NCBI GenBank assembly: GCA_014281115.1
Contig: JACONQ010000002.1
Coordinates: 3,410,001-3,474,000, forward strand
Direction of reading: 5' to 3'
Length of the DNA: 64,000 nt
From: Laburnicola sp. R22_1
Taxonomy: Eukaryota > Ascomycota > Dothideomycetes > Pleosporales > Didymosphaeriaceae
In this document: piece by piece, positions 36,560-45,590 of the stretch
How positions within the stretch are numbered: the first letter of the stretch is position 1
Layout of the letters: each line of letters starts with the position of its first letter
The notes under the pieces: generated by a model
Database searches by the model: none
Told to the model about the DNA's origin: nothing
The model's input: only the letters and a program-made list of their open reading frames with translations
Made by a program: the position numbers and the translations under genes

Positions 36560-37584
36560 CCCCGTCGTCGCCTCGATATTTATCGCTTTCTGCTACTTGG
36601 CTAGCGCCACGACGATATCGCAGATTTAGTAGACGTGTCGTTGTCAGAGGTGTATAAAATTAAGCGAAACTTGAAGCTCTACGGTATAGGAGCACTCGCA
36701 AACCCAGCAGCCCCAACGTTGTACTCGGCCGCCCGCGTAAATTATCGTCTGATGATGAGCAGGCGCTGTACGATGAGCTGTTTCAGAGCGGTTGGATGTA
36801 TCAGGACAAGATTGTATACTGGCTGTGGATGGAGAGAGGCGTTCAGGTACACTAATCCACTATTAGTCGACTGTTAAAGGATCGCGACTGGAGCGAGCGA
36901 GCCCTACGGCCTATATCAATACTGCGCAATGAGGAGCTCTATAAGGCTTACTGGAGGAGTATAAGGCAATTTATCGCCGCCGACTTGGTGTTTCTTGACA
37001 AGTCTATTTTTAACGAGAAGACTGGCTGGCGCCACAGGGCGTATGCCCTAATTGGGTTTACTAATCGATATTTCCAGGACGTACGGCGTGGCAAAACTTG
37101 GGCTATTCTCCTAGCGTATACAGTTGACGGTTACCTGCCCTGTATAGGTATAAAGGAGGGCTATTTTAGCCATAAGGACTTTATTAATTGGATCCGCAAT
37201 TCGCTGTTGCCCACGCTCCGGGCGGCGTATGGCTAGAAGCCTATAGTTATAATACTCGACAACGTCTTAATTTATACAAACTGGGAGGTGGTGAGAGTTA
37301 TTGAGGAAGCTGGCCATATTGTTAGATTTCTGCCACCGTATTCGCCTGATTTTAACCTAATTAAGCTTACCTTTGGAGTCCTAAAGGCCTGGATCCGCCG
37401 CAACTACTGCTATGTACGGTGGCGCTTTAACAACTTTGGCGACTTTCTAAGGGGTGCTATCCGCGAAAGTCGCTGCGATCGGTTCGCGAAAAAGCACTTT
37501 AAGCACGCTACCGACGGCGTGTATAGGATAGAGAACCAGGAGCAGCTCTGGGAGGCACGTAGGGAGATGTGCAGGTGGCAGTAG
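36560..37584 (+). pseudogene. Tc1-type DD34E transposase, nearly complete
   Basis: IS630/Tc1-type integrase-fold transposase. A first HTH lies at about 36600-36690 (DIADLVDVSLSEVYKIKRN), and a GRPRKLSSDDEQALYDEL linker and second HTH at 36727-36920. The two are in different frames, so an indel (or, less likely, an intron) lies near 36690-36725. Catalytic region: first Asp at 36997 (FLDKSIFNEKTGW), second Asp at 37258 (IVIILDN), and the position of the third acidic residue at 37363, 34 residues further, in YSPDFNLIKL. Families have N-P-I-E there, so Glu is now Lys and Pro is Leu. Only two in-frame TAGs (near 36853 and at 37234) break the rest, making it one of the least decayed transposases here. 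Confidence 0.9.
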
Positions 37585-37697
37585 AGCGTAGAGTAGAGCG
37601 TAGAGTTGTTAGGATAGACGTTAAACTTGCCAAGGTGAATACTAAGTAAAGTAGTGACGTAATTACGTAAAGTCCATGCTCTGCAATTATCGTTAAC

Positions 37698-40300
37698 TCA
37701 GCCAGTAACCCTACTACCTACAGCGCCCCTACTACCCATACTTACGAACCCTGCGGCGGCAGTAGCTGTCTTATAGTGCTGCTTATACTTCTTTAGGTTA
37801 TCTTGTAGGTGCCTAATAACTCCATCCTTCAGCTTAAAGCGCTTACTAACCGCGATTTTATAGAGTTCTCCTCTAACGCTTGATATCTCCTTAAGATCTT
37901 TGATAGTCCACTTTTCTGATATCGCCATATCTTGAGCCTGCTCGTAGTTCTTACGATCGTCCTCTAGCTGCTAGTTGATTAGCCAGCTGAAAAACTCCCT
38001 TACTGTTGCCCTTGTATCCTTCTGGCCACTTACAGGGCTTGAGCTGACGATTGGGAGGGCGCTGCCTGGCGTACGCGGACGCTGACTTGGTAGAGGTGAG
38101 TAGTACTGCTGCAGCTGTTGAAGCTGCGATGGAAGAGCTGGCGGTATAGAGTAAGCAGGATAACCTATTTGGGGCGCTATAGGTACTGCAGGCTGACCAA
38201 ATCCGACAGTATTTTGCTGTAACTAGACGCTCTCACGCTGGAGCTTGAGCAGCTTGTGTTTCTCGTCGCGCCAGCGAGCCTTGTTAATAGCTCTCTGGCG
38301 CTCCTTCTGGCGCTTACGTCGCTCGTAGTTACGCCAGAAGTCGCCCTCACTGTTGCTCCCATTGCTCTCCGAGTTGCTATAATAACCGCCACGCTGGGCT
38401 TTTAAGCGCTTTTTACTAGCACCTCTCTAACGCTTTAGCTAGTTGCTGCCGCCAGCAGGGCTCTGCTAGTAGTCGATAAGAGTTATTAGCGGCGCGAGGA
38501 GCTTAGTCTGGCCAGCAACGATCGCGTTCGCCCAGGACTTTGAGTCGGCAGCTCCAATAGCGTAGTGCTCGTGGTTGGGCGTTACCTAGCACCAGTTCCT
38601 AAAGTTTGTACACTCACTATTGCGATAGAGCTAGTGCTAATGAAGGCTTCTCTCCCAGTCCTGCGCTGACGACAAGCTCTCTACGCGCTGTATAGCCCTT
38701 GACTCGTTAAGGAGCTGCTATTGATGGCGCGTCTGCTTTTCTAGCTGTGGAGTCACCTCACCCACGTCAGACAATGGGTTGTTGAACAATTAATTACGCT
38801 TAAAGGCCTTTTCGAGAGCCTTAGCCTTAACGCGCACCTTAAAGGTAACCTCTACAAGCTGGACGCCCGGCGATTTGCTGACCTGGTACTCGATAGCTTT
38901 AAAAGCTTGTCCTCCTCCACCTGGCTAAAGTCGGCCAGCGTTACTAGTATTTTTCGCGACTTTACGCCCGCTCGAAAAGCCACCGTACGGCTCTCAAAGT
39001 CAAACTCACGCCCACTAAGTTGAGCCTCTGGCTGCTCCAGCATATCGTTTATAACTTTCTCCGCTATATTAAGCCACTAAAAATAGCGGCTGTGTCTCTC
39101 TAGTGGGCGGTGAACAGCGCTCTTGCTGTTGACGATAAGCTTATAGTCTACCTCTAGGTCAAATTCCGCTCGCGAACCCAGCGACGACGATAAACTAAGT
39201 AGTGGAGGGTGGAGAGGCTCACGCGCGCGTGGCGTAGTGGGCGACGATAGCGGCAGCGTGCTCTCGATAGTGAGGTCAATACCCTGCCGAGACAGTCCAT
39301 GCAACGCGACAGTCAATGCAACACTTTTTACTAGGAAAATCAAGAAAAATAGAGATTTTTAAAGACTTATTACTCTATAACTATAATATATTATTAAAAA
39401 CTTCTAATATATTTAATACTTTAAATTTTATTCTCTATATTACTAGAATTTTACTTCTTTTTAATATTATAGTTTTTAATTATTTATAAAAACTAGTAAA
39501 ATCTATAATTTTAAAATTAAAAAGTAATAATTATTTAGTAAGGAAGTATAGTATATAGAGTATCTTTAATATAGAAGTTTTTAGATTTATAATATATTTA
39601 ATAAGTTAATCTATCTATATTAAAAATATATAGAAAAAAAGTAGTATATAATCTAACTACTTAGTTATATTTTAAATCTAAATAACTTCTATATTAAAGA
39701 TACTCTATATACTATACTTCCTTACTAAATAATTATTACTTTTAATTTTAAAATTATAGATTTTACTAGTTTTTTATAAATAATTAAAAACTATAATATT
39801 AAAAAGAAGTAAAATTCTAGTAATATAGAGAATAAAATTTAAAGTATTAAATATATTAGAAGTTTTTAATAATATATTATAGTTATAGAGTAATAAGTCT
39901 TTAAAAATCTCTATTTTTCTTGATTTTCCTAGTAAAAAGTGTTGCATTGACTGTCGCGTTGCATGGACTGTCTCGGCAGGGTACAGGGAGGCTCTACTGG
40001 TGGCGGCGATGACAAGGGTAGAGCCTGCTGTCTATTTGTAGTGTTCTGCGTACTAACTAAAGCAAGGGCAGCCCGATTGACTGCTGGGGCACTGTTAGCC
40101 CAGCGTCGCGCGCGAGTTATTGGGCCCTTACCGGTACCGCTCGCCAGGCGCCCTCTAGTACTCCCACTGGGAGCTTTCTTAGGGGCCTTCTTGCTGCTCT
40201 TACGGGCTGTACGCGCCTTTGCAGCTGCTCAGTCGCCCTCAGTTTGCTCTCCAGGCCGTGAGGGGGCCCTACGCACCCTCTGTGGGCGATCTCCAGCCAT
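37698..40300 (-). pseudogene. Second ORF of the Tc1-like element, function unknown, split by foldback
   Basis: Starts at an ATG at 40300 (MAGDRPQRVRRAPSRPG) with a Lys/Arg/Ala/Ser/Pro-rich, DNA-binding-like N-terminus (KARTARKSSKKAPKKA). It is interrupted at 39982-39280 by the foldback element and resumes in frame (CIDLTIESTLPLSSP). The middle has acidic/basic helical text (QLSGREFDFESRTVAF, KSRKILVTLADFSQVEEDK), then a charged RRKRQKERQRAINKARWR helix and a Pro/Gln linker. The C-terminal domain (REFFSWLINQQLEDDRKNYE, then ISEKWTIKDLKEI, DGVIRHLQDNLKKYK) ends at 37698. A similar C-terminal domain occurs in many fungal hypothetical proteins, from memory of the family only. Stops are few and RIP-like. 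It may be an accessory protein or captured cargo. Confidence 0.7.
39282..39981. mobile_element. Foldback element, 700-bp near-perfect palindrome, TSD TA
   Basis: Arms 39282-39605 and about 39660-39981 are inverted copies with only a few differences (for example one extra A near 39770), around a central loop of about 55 bp. Tips are CCCTGCCGAGACAG, flanked by TA (39280-39281, 39982-39983). GACAGTCCATGCAACGC is followed directly by GACAGTCAATGCAACAC, a 17-bp tandem pair. The rest of each arm is extremely AT-rich without an ORF. Non-autonomous; the TA target suggests a Tc1/pogo-type transposase moved it. Confidence 0.95.
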
Positions 40301-40568
40301 TTCGACGGACTACTCCACCAGAAAAAGCGTCAGTATAGCCCTATACACGTATTTGTACAGCCTCACGACTTACTAACAGTTGTTCAACAGTTTATAGGCT
40401 GTTATCGACGCGTCACAGTCAAATTTACGATTTGTATGAGGCTCCCCGCGCGCGCGCAAATTCTCGGATGCCGCCAAGATTTCTACCGATTTTTGCACGC
40501 GATAGATTACAGTAATGCCCGCGCAACACCAAAACACCCTAACTTCAGCACGCGATAACTCCACCATT

Positions 40569-42640
40569 ATGGATCCATATCAGGCTGCGATTGATGAGAT
40601 AGAATCGCGAGAACTAGGAGAAGATTTTTTATATACAGAAGTTGCTGCTAGGTATGGGCTTAAACGATCTACGTTGGGTCGAAGGCATCGAGGGGTAACG
40701 CGCCCCAGGCAGGTCAAGAATATTAACCAGCTGAAACTTAACCTACAGCAAGAGCAGGAGCTCGTACAATATATTAAAGGACTTACAGAGAGACATATAC
40801 CTCCTACTAGAGAGATGATACAGAACTTCGCCTCTACTATAGCAAAGGAGCTAGTTAGCGAGAGCTGGGTTACCCGCTTTATCAACTAATATAGCATTCA
40901 GCTTATCTTATAATAGACAGTTAGTGTTGGCAGTAGCTCTCCCCAAGTAGCTAGCGTTGTTACAGGGGTTCTACCCCTAGCCTTGCCTCCTTGTTTGGCC
41001 AGTGTTTGACAGGGGGGTCTGCCCTATCCTCACCTCCACGGTGAGAATAGGACAACAACTTACAACCAGAATCTTTAACTATCTATTTATTACTGTTTAC
41101 CGTGTATACACGACCCGACGTGGAACCAACAGTTAGTATGGACAGCAATCGCCACAAAGCTAATTCAGAGGATAAATATTGCCTCTATTTCAACCTCCTA
41201 CACAGCAATATCGATTAGTATTAGATAGATTCTTGTTATATCTACAATATGGACAAAAAAGGCTTCCTAATCAGTATCGTGGGTAGATCAAAACAGATAT
41301 TCAGCAGACAAATATAGGAGAAGAAGGAGATTAAGGCATCGCTCCAGGATGGCAATCGCGCATGGATTACGCTCCTAGCATATATCTGCGCTAATAGATT
41401 AGCTCTGCTACCAAGCCTTATCTATAAGGCTGCAAACAAGGGCATCTAATTAAGCTGGGTAGAGGATATTAAGGCAGGAGAACAAGAAGTCTTTATCACC
41501 TTATCACCCTCTGGCTAGACGAACAACAATATTAGGCTTGCCTAGCTTAAACAGGTATTTAATTGCTGCACAAAAGAGAAGACCCGCCAATTATATTAAC
41601 TCTTAATTGTAGATGGCTATAGATTCTACATTACTATAGACTTTACTAACTACTGTGATTAGTATAGGATCCTTCTTGCTATCCTGCCTCCTCATTTAAC
41701 TTATACGCTTTAGCCTCTTAACATTGCGATGTTTAAGCCTCTATTAACAGCCTACTCAGCAGAGCTATTAAGATATCTCCATAGAAGCCAGGGCCTAGTT
41801 TCTATCACCAAAGGCGACTTCTTCCCCCTATTCTGGAACGCGTGGAAGGTCTCCTTTAAGGAATCAACTATCCTAAGCTCTTTTAGAGCCACAGGTATAT
41901 CGCCACCTAATCCTGATCCTATCCTTAATAGGTTCACCCAGGATCAAGAATCAGGCAATAGCTCCTTATTAGGGCTTAGTGATTATGATTAGAGAAAGAT
42001 GGATAGGCTTGTACGCTCTGTAGTGAGTGATTAAAGTAGCAAGGATACACAAAAGCTTCGTTAATCACTCCACCACCTATCTGTTAAAAATAAGCTGCTT
42101 AAGCATAACAATAATGGGCTTAGGCAGGCGCTATCTATTAAGAAGAAGCGTAAGAAGAAGAGCAAAGCTCTAGACCTTCAACAGCGCCAGGATTATTATA
42201 GTAGGGCTATCTTATAGTCACTAAGGAAAGTAAGGGAGGCACGTGTTCGTCAATTAATCAAGGAGCAGGAGGATAAGCAGCAGCAGCTTTAAAAAGCAGA
42301 GACAGCAGAGCTAAAGAAGGCAGCTAAGCTATATAAGGAGAAAATCCAGCAAAAGAAGCGTGTTGCGCGAGAGGTAGCTAGGGAGGCAAAGGAGAAAAAG
42401 AGGGCTAAAAAGGCAGCTCAGCGCGCTACCCAGAAGTCTGCCCGCAACGCTAAAAAAGCTCTACAACTATCCCAAAAGGGTAAGAGAAAGGCCTCTCAGA
42501 CAGCTCTACAGAGCAGAAAGCGTCAGAAACGTGTTGTTAATGCTCAAGATAATAGGGAGGCCTCAGAGGGCGCATCTGCTGCCCCAACCAGATCTACACG
42601 CCACGGCCGCAACATCAAGCTTCCTAATAGATATCGATAG
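40569..42640 (+). pseudogene. pogo-A transposase (DDE_1 family), interrupted by a solo LTR
   Basis: ATG at 40569 opens an undamaged N-terminus of 106 codons: psq-type HTH (EDFLYTEVAARYGLKRSTL), then a CENPB/Tc5-type HTH (HIPPTREMIQNFASTIAK). After a 207-bp LTR and its 5-bp duplication (40925-41136) the frame continues: YNMDKKGFLI near 41250 with the first catalytic Asp, LIVDGYRFYIT near 41600 with the second, and the third motif read as L-stop-P-L-N (Asn codon at 41720 instead of Asp). The long, Lys/Arg/Ala/Gln-rich coiled tail ends GRNIKLPNRYR. About fifteen TAG/TAA codons inactivate it. Confidence 0.88.
40925..41131. repeat. Solo LTR, 207 bp, TSD GTTAG
   Basis: Starts TGTTGGCAGTAGC and ends GACGTGGAACCAACA, giving the TGTTGG...CCAACA border typical of copia-type LTRs. 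GTTAG occurs on both sides (40920-40924, 41132-41136). Removing LTR plus one duplication (212 bp) restores the pogo-A transposase frame. It keeps many intact CpA dinucleotides, so it is much less mutated than its surroundings. No internal region is present. Confidence 0.93.
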
Positions 42641-42794
42641 TGCAAATTAATCGCAAGCATCGATATAGTGCTACTCTAGAAAATCTCGTGATAATATTAA
42701 TTGTGGGTGGTTCTATTGCCTGATCGCTGATAGAGCGCTTCTGGTGTTGCGCGGGCATTACGCGAATCCGGGCATTACGCGCACGGACACGGTA

Positions 42795-44919
42795 CCATGG
42801 GTGCGGGGTCAATGCGCGCCGAGCCTCAATGCGCGCTCAACACGAAAACACCTCAAGCTTCAACACCACCTATCGCTACCAATATGGGGTCAATTGAGGC
42901 TGCGCTTGAAGCGATACAATCGCAAGAACCTGGAGACTCTATTAACTATACAAAAATCGCGAAGGAGCATAGCGTTGTACGCTCTACGCTCACCCGGAGA
43001 CACCAGGCTGTAACGCAGTCGCGTACAGCTGAGGGAATTAACCGACGAAAACTTCGCCCTTAACAGGAGCAGGAGCTTATACGCTATATTAAAAAACTCA
43101 CTTAGCGAGGCCTACTACCTATACGGCAAATGATTTAGAACTTTGCAGCTTGTATAGCTAAAACAAGCGTTAGCATATACTAGGTTAATTAGTTCGTTAA
43201 GCGACATAGCATTGATCTAGTTTTAAGATGGACAGCTAGAATAGACAGTAATCGCCACAAAGCTAACTTAGAGACAAAGTATAGCCTATATTTCAACCTA
43301 CTACAGCAGAAAATTAGCCAATACGATATCGAGCCTCAGCACACGTACAATATGGACGAAAAAGGCATTCTACTAGGCATTACTACTCGCTTAAAGCGGA
43401 TCTTTAGTAGGCAGCTATACAAGAGCAAGGAGGTAAGGCAGGCTATTTAGGATGGTAGCTGTAAGTGGATTTCGCTCCTAGCCTGCATATGCGCCGACGG
43501 ATTGGCTCTAGATCCAGCCCTCATCTATTAGGCTGCCTTAGGTAGCCTACAATTAAGCTGGGTTAAAGAAATTAACCCTTAGAAACACTTAGCCTTTATC
43601 ACCTTATTGCCTTCTAGCTGGACAAATAACAAGATAGGCCTCGCGTGGCTTAAGTAGGTGTTTGATCGCTGTACTAAGGAGAAAGCTAGACGCTCCTACT
43701 AACTACTTATTCTTAACGGCCATGGATCCCACCTTACTATAGATTTTATCAATTACTGTGACCGGAATAGGATACTCCTAGCTATATTTCCGCCTTATTC
43801 GACGCATACGCTACAGCCGCTCGACGTTGTTATATTTAAGCCTCTCTCTACTGCCTACTTAGCTAAGCTCTTAGCCTTCCTACACAGGTGCTAGGGACTA
43901 TTGTTAATCGCAAAAAGAGACTTCTTTAGCCTATTCTGGAGGGCTTAGGGTAGCTTGTTTAGGAAGCTATTGATTATTAAGGCCTTTGAGGCTACTGGCA
44001 TATCACTACTTAACCTAGAGGTTATACTTAAGAGATTTACTAAGACTAGCCTACCTAAGCGGGAATTAAGAGAAAGCTTAACCTCAGTACTTAGCGCGTC
44101 TGACTAGAGGAAAATTGACCGGCTCCTAAAGGCTGCAGTAGATATAGGGAATAGTAATAAGGCAAAGAAGCTGAGCCGAACAGTGCACTCAATTGCCGTA
44201 CAAAAACAGCTACTACAGCATGAAAATGAGGGACTAAGAGCAGCACTAGGCAATAAGAAGAGGCGTAGGAAGCGTGGCAAGCCTTTGCTGGATAACCAGC
44301 CTACTGAGTACTTAGGGGGTGCTGTTTTCTAGTCCCTAAGGAAGGTGCAGGAGGCACGTGATCGTCTATAGTAAAAAGAGGCTAAGGCAGAGCAGCTAGT
44401 ACTCTAAAAAACTAAGGCAGCTGAGGCTTAGAGGGCTAGCTAGCAGCTGAAGGCTAGACTACTCTAAGAGAAGCGCGTTGCAAAGGCTAAGGCTTAGGCA
44501 GCTCAAGCAAAGACAAAGGCGGATTAGGCAGCTAAGTGAGCCTAGAAGTAGTAGGCTCGTAGGGCTTAGCAACACTACAAGAATTGTATAAAAATAGCTA
44601 AGAAAGGTAGTAAAAAGGCATTAAGGCTACCTAAGCAGGGCATAAGGGAAAAAAAGCTTATTAATAAGGCTATAGATGCTGCTGAGGCCTTAGGTGCTGC
44701 ATCATAGCCTCTACAGCCTCAGTCGCGCTGGGGCCGGAATATTAGAACTCCGAGTAGATTTTTATAGCTATAATTAATTATTAAGATTCATAGACCTTAT
44801 CACCAGAAATTCTTATAATAATAGCAATTGTAGGGAGCTCTGCAGCTTCAAGTTTAGCTGAGCTGGTTTGGTGTTGAGCGCGCATTGAGGCTCGGCGCGC
44901 ATTGACCCCGCACCCATGG
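42795..44919 (+). mobile_element. pogo-B: Fot1/pogo-like element abutting pogo-A
   Basis: 2125 bp. TIR tips CCATGGGTGCGGGGTCAATG at 42795 and inverted at 44919, with TA at 42793-42794 (shared with pogo-A) and 44920-44921. TCAATGCGCGC occurs twice per TIR, 17 bp apart. The TIRs are unmutated and match over about 50 bp, while the coding region between them is strongly affected by TAG stops. Confidence 0.95.
42884..44767 (+). pseudogene. pogo-B transposase (DDE_1 family), one frame with TAG stops
   Basis: MGSIEAALEAIQSQEPGDSI starts at 42884; an in-frame start further up at 42797 is possible but lies in the TIR. HTH segments: IAKEHSVVRSTLTRRHQ and a second near 43090-43160. Core: YNMDEKGILLGITTRLKRIF with the first Asp at 43355; LILNGHGSHLT, where the second catalytic position at 43715 is Asn; THTLQPLDVVIFKPL with the third Asp at 43823, giving a D/35/D spacing. 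A basic, Ala/Lys-rich coiled tail runs to GRNIRTPSRF. A single reading frame survives end to end; all breaks are TAG, TAA or TGA of RIP type. Confidence 0.9.
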
Positions 44920-45191
44920 TAATTACCCGATTAGGAAATCGCTCAAAACTCCAAAAACCCGTAAAAATCACTATATTTGTCGTTTTTTTAGCTTTAAAAA
45001 GCCATCTTAGCGTTAAAAACAACGTCAAAACGGATCAATATGATCAGGAAGATCAATTAGTATAATGGCCCTCATCCTGATTGATGCAAAATTTGTATGG
45101 GCGGAGGATTGACCTGATTGATAGGATCAATCCGGCGAAAATCGATCAAAAACTGATCTCCTGATTGATTGATGGCAACTCTGCCTCTGCT

Positions 45192-45409
45192 AACTGTAAG
45201 AGGATGTTTAGTGAGCTTAGAGACCTCTTAGGCCCTCGACGCCTGCGTATGAAGCCTGATCTCATCTCTGCCCTATAGTTGGTTAAGTCCTAGAGGAGAG
45301 CAGGCATTAAACGTTTAGCAACTACCAACGCTTCTACTACTTTAGAGACCTCTCTTAACAACTTAAACAAAATCGAAGCTCAACTAGAGCAGTTTAAGTA
45401 TAGGTAACG
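45192..45409 (+). pseudogene. hAT-2 transposase, C-terminal dimerisation domain
   Basis: Continues the interrupted transposase in frame: after L-A-S-F-A (ending in the left target duplication) comes NCKRMFSELRDLLGPRRLR, the conserved hAT C-terminal dimer motif, and the protein ends at a TAA near 45407 after EAQLEQFKYR. Unlike the left part it has only two or three RIP-type stops. Confidence 0.88.
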
Positions 45410-45590
45410 CAAACAAGCAATCAATCAGTCAATCAATCAGTCCAAAAGCCACGTACTCTGTCAAACAGTCAAACAGTCTCAATTCACGCTGAAAAGCTTG
45501 GCAGTCAAACAAACAGTCCAGCGGCCTCGAAAACGCAGTCAAATAGTCCCTACGCTCTCTGGACTGACTGTTTGATTGTTGCCAAGTCTG

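Larger units (their letters stand above)
36254..40512 (+). mobile_element. Tc1-like element with 0.2-kb TIRs and two ORFs, left tip lost
   Basis: Long inverted repeats 36254-36454 and 40307-40512 match almost base for base. The right tip reads CTGTAATCTATCGCGTGC inward and is followed by TA (40513-40514). The left copy lacks the first five bases and joins pogo-C at a shared AT. Inside are a plus-strand DD34E transposase and a reverse-strand second ORF that opens 7 bp from the right TIR, the latter split by a foldback element. Net size is about 3.56 kb. Confidence 0.93.
34098..42792 (+). mobile_element. pogo-A: Fot1/pogo-like element inserted near the 5' end of hAT-3
   Basis: Flanked by TA (34096-34097 and 42793-42794). 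The left TIR starts CCGTGTCCGTGCGCGTAATG and is cut at a TA (34130-34131) by the pogo-C/Tc1 unit, resuming at 40515 with ATGCCCGCGCAACACC. The right TIR (about 42740-42792) is the exact inverted, uncut version, which proves the join. A CGCGTAATGCC unit occurs twice 17 bp apart. Net length is about 2.31 kb including a solo LTR. Confidence 0.95.
31232..45183 (-). mobile_element. hAT-3: hAT transposon inserted in hAT-2
   Basis: 8-bp duplications CCTTTGCT (31224-31231) and CCTCTGCT (45184-45191) differ by one C-to-T. TIRs: left TAGAGTTGCCATTAATTA, right (inverted) CAGAGTTGCCATCAATCA; every difference is CA to TA. Without the nested block 34098-44921 the element is about 3.13 kb, the usual size. 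The 5' subterminal region (44922-45183) has repeated TGATTGAT/ATCAATC motifs. The 3' region (31232-31380) has the same motifs turned into TTAATTAA. Confidence 0.95.
28574..45590 (+). mobile_element. hAT-2: hAT transposon inserted in the kinase gene, split by hAT-3
   Basis: The 8-bp duplication TATTTAGC is present at 28566-28573 and 45591-45598. The left tip is CAGACTTGATAATAATTA and the right tip, inverted, is CAGACTTGGCAACAATCA; the differences are C-to-T/G-to-A changes on the left. After removing hAT-3 (31232-45191 with one duplication) the element is 3057 bp. The left subterminal part (28574-28720) has repeated AGTCTGA/TCAGACT motifs, and the right has CAGTCAAACAGTC and AATCAATCAGTC repeats (45413-45560). 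Confidence 0.95.

Noticed and set aside
45410..45560. Telomere-like repeat (CAATCAATCAGTC, CAAACAGTC)
   Set aside because: These are irregular subterminal repeats inside the right end of hAT-2, bounded by its TIR and TSD.
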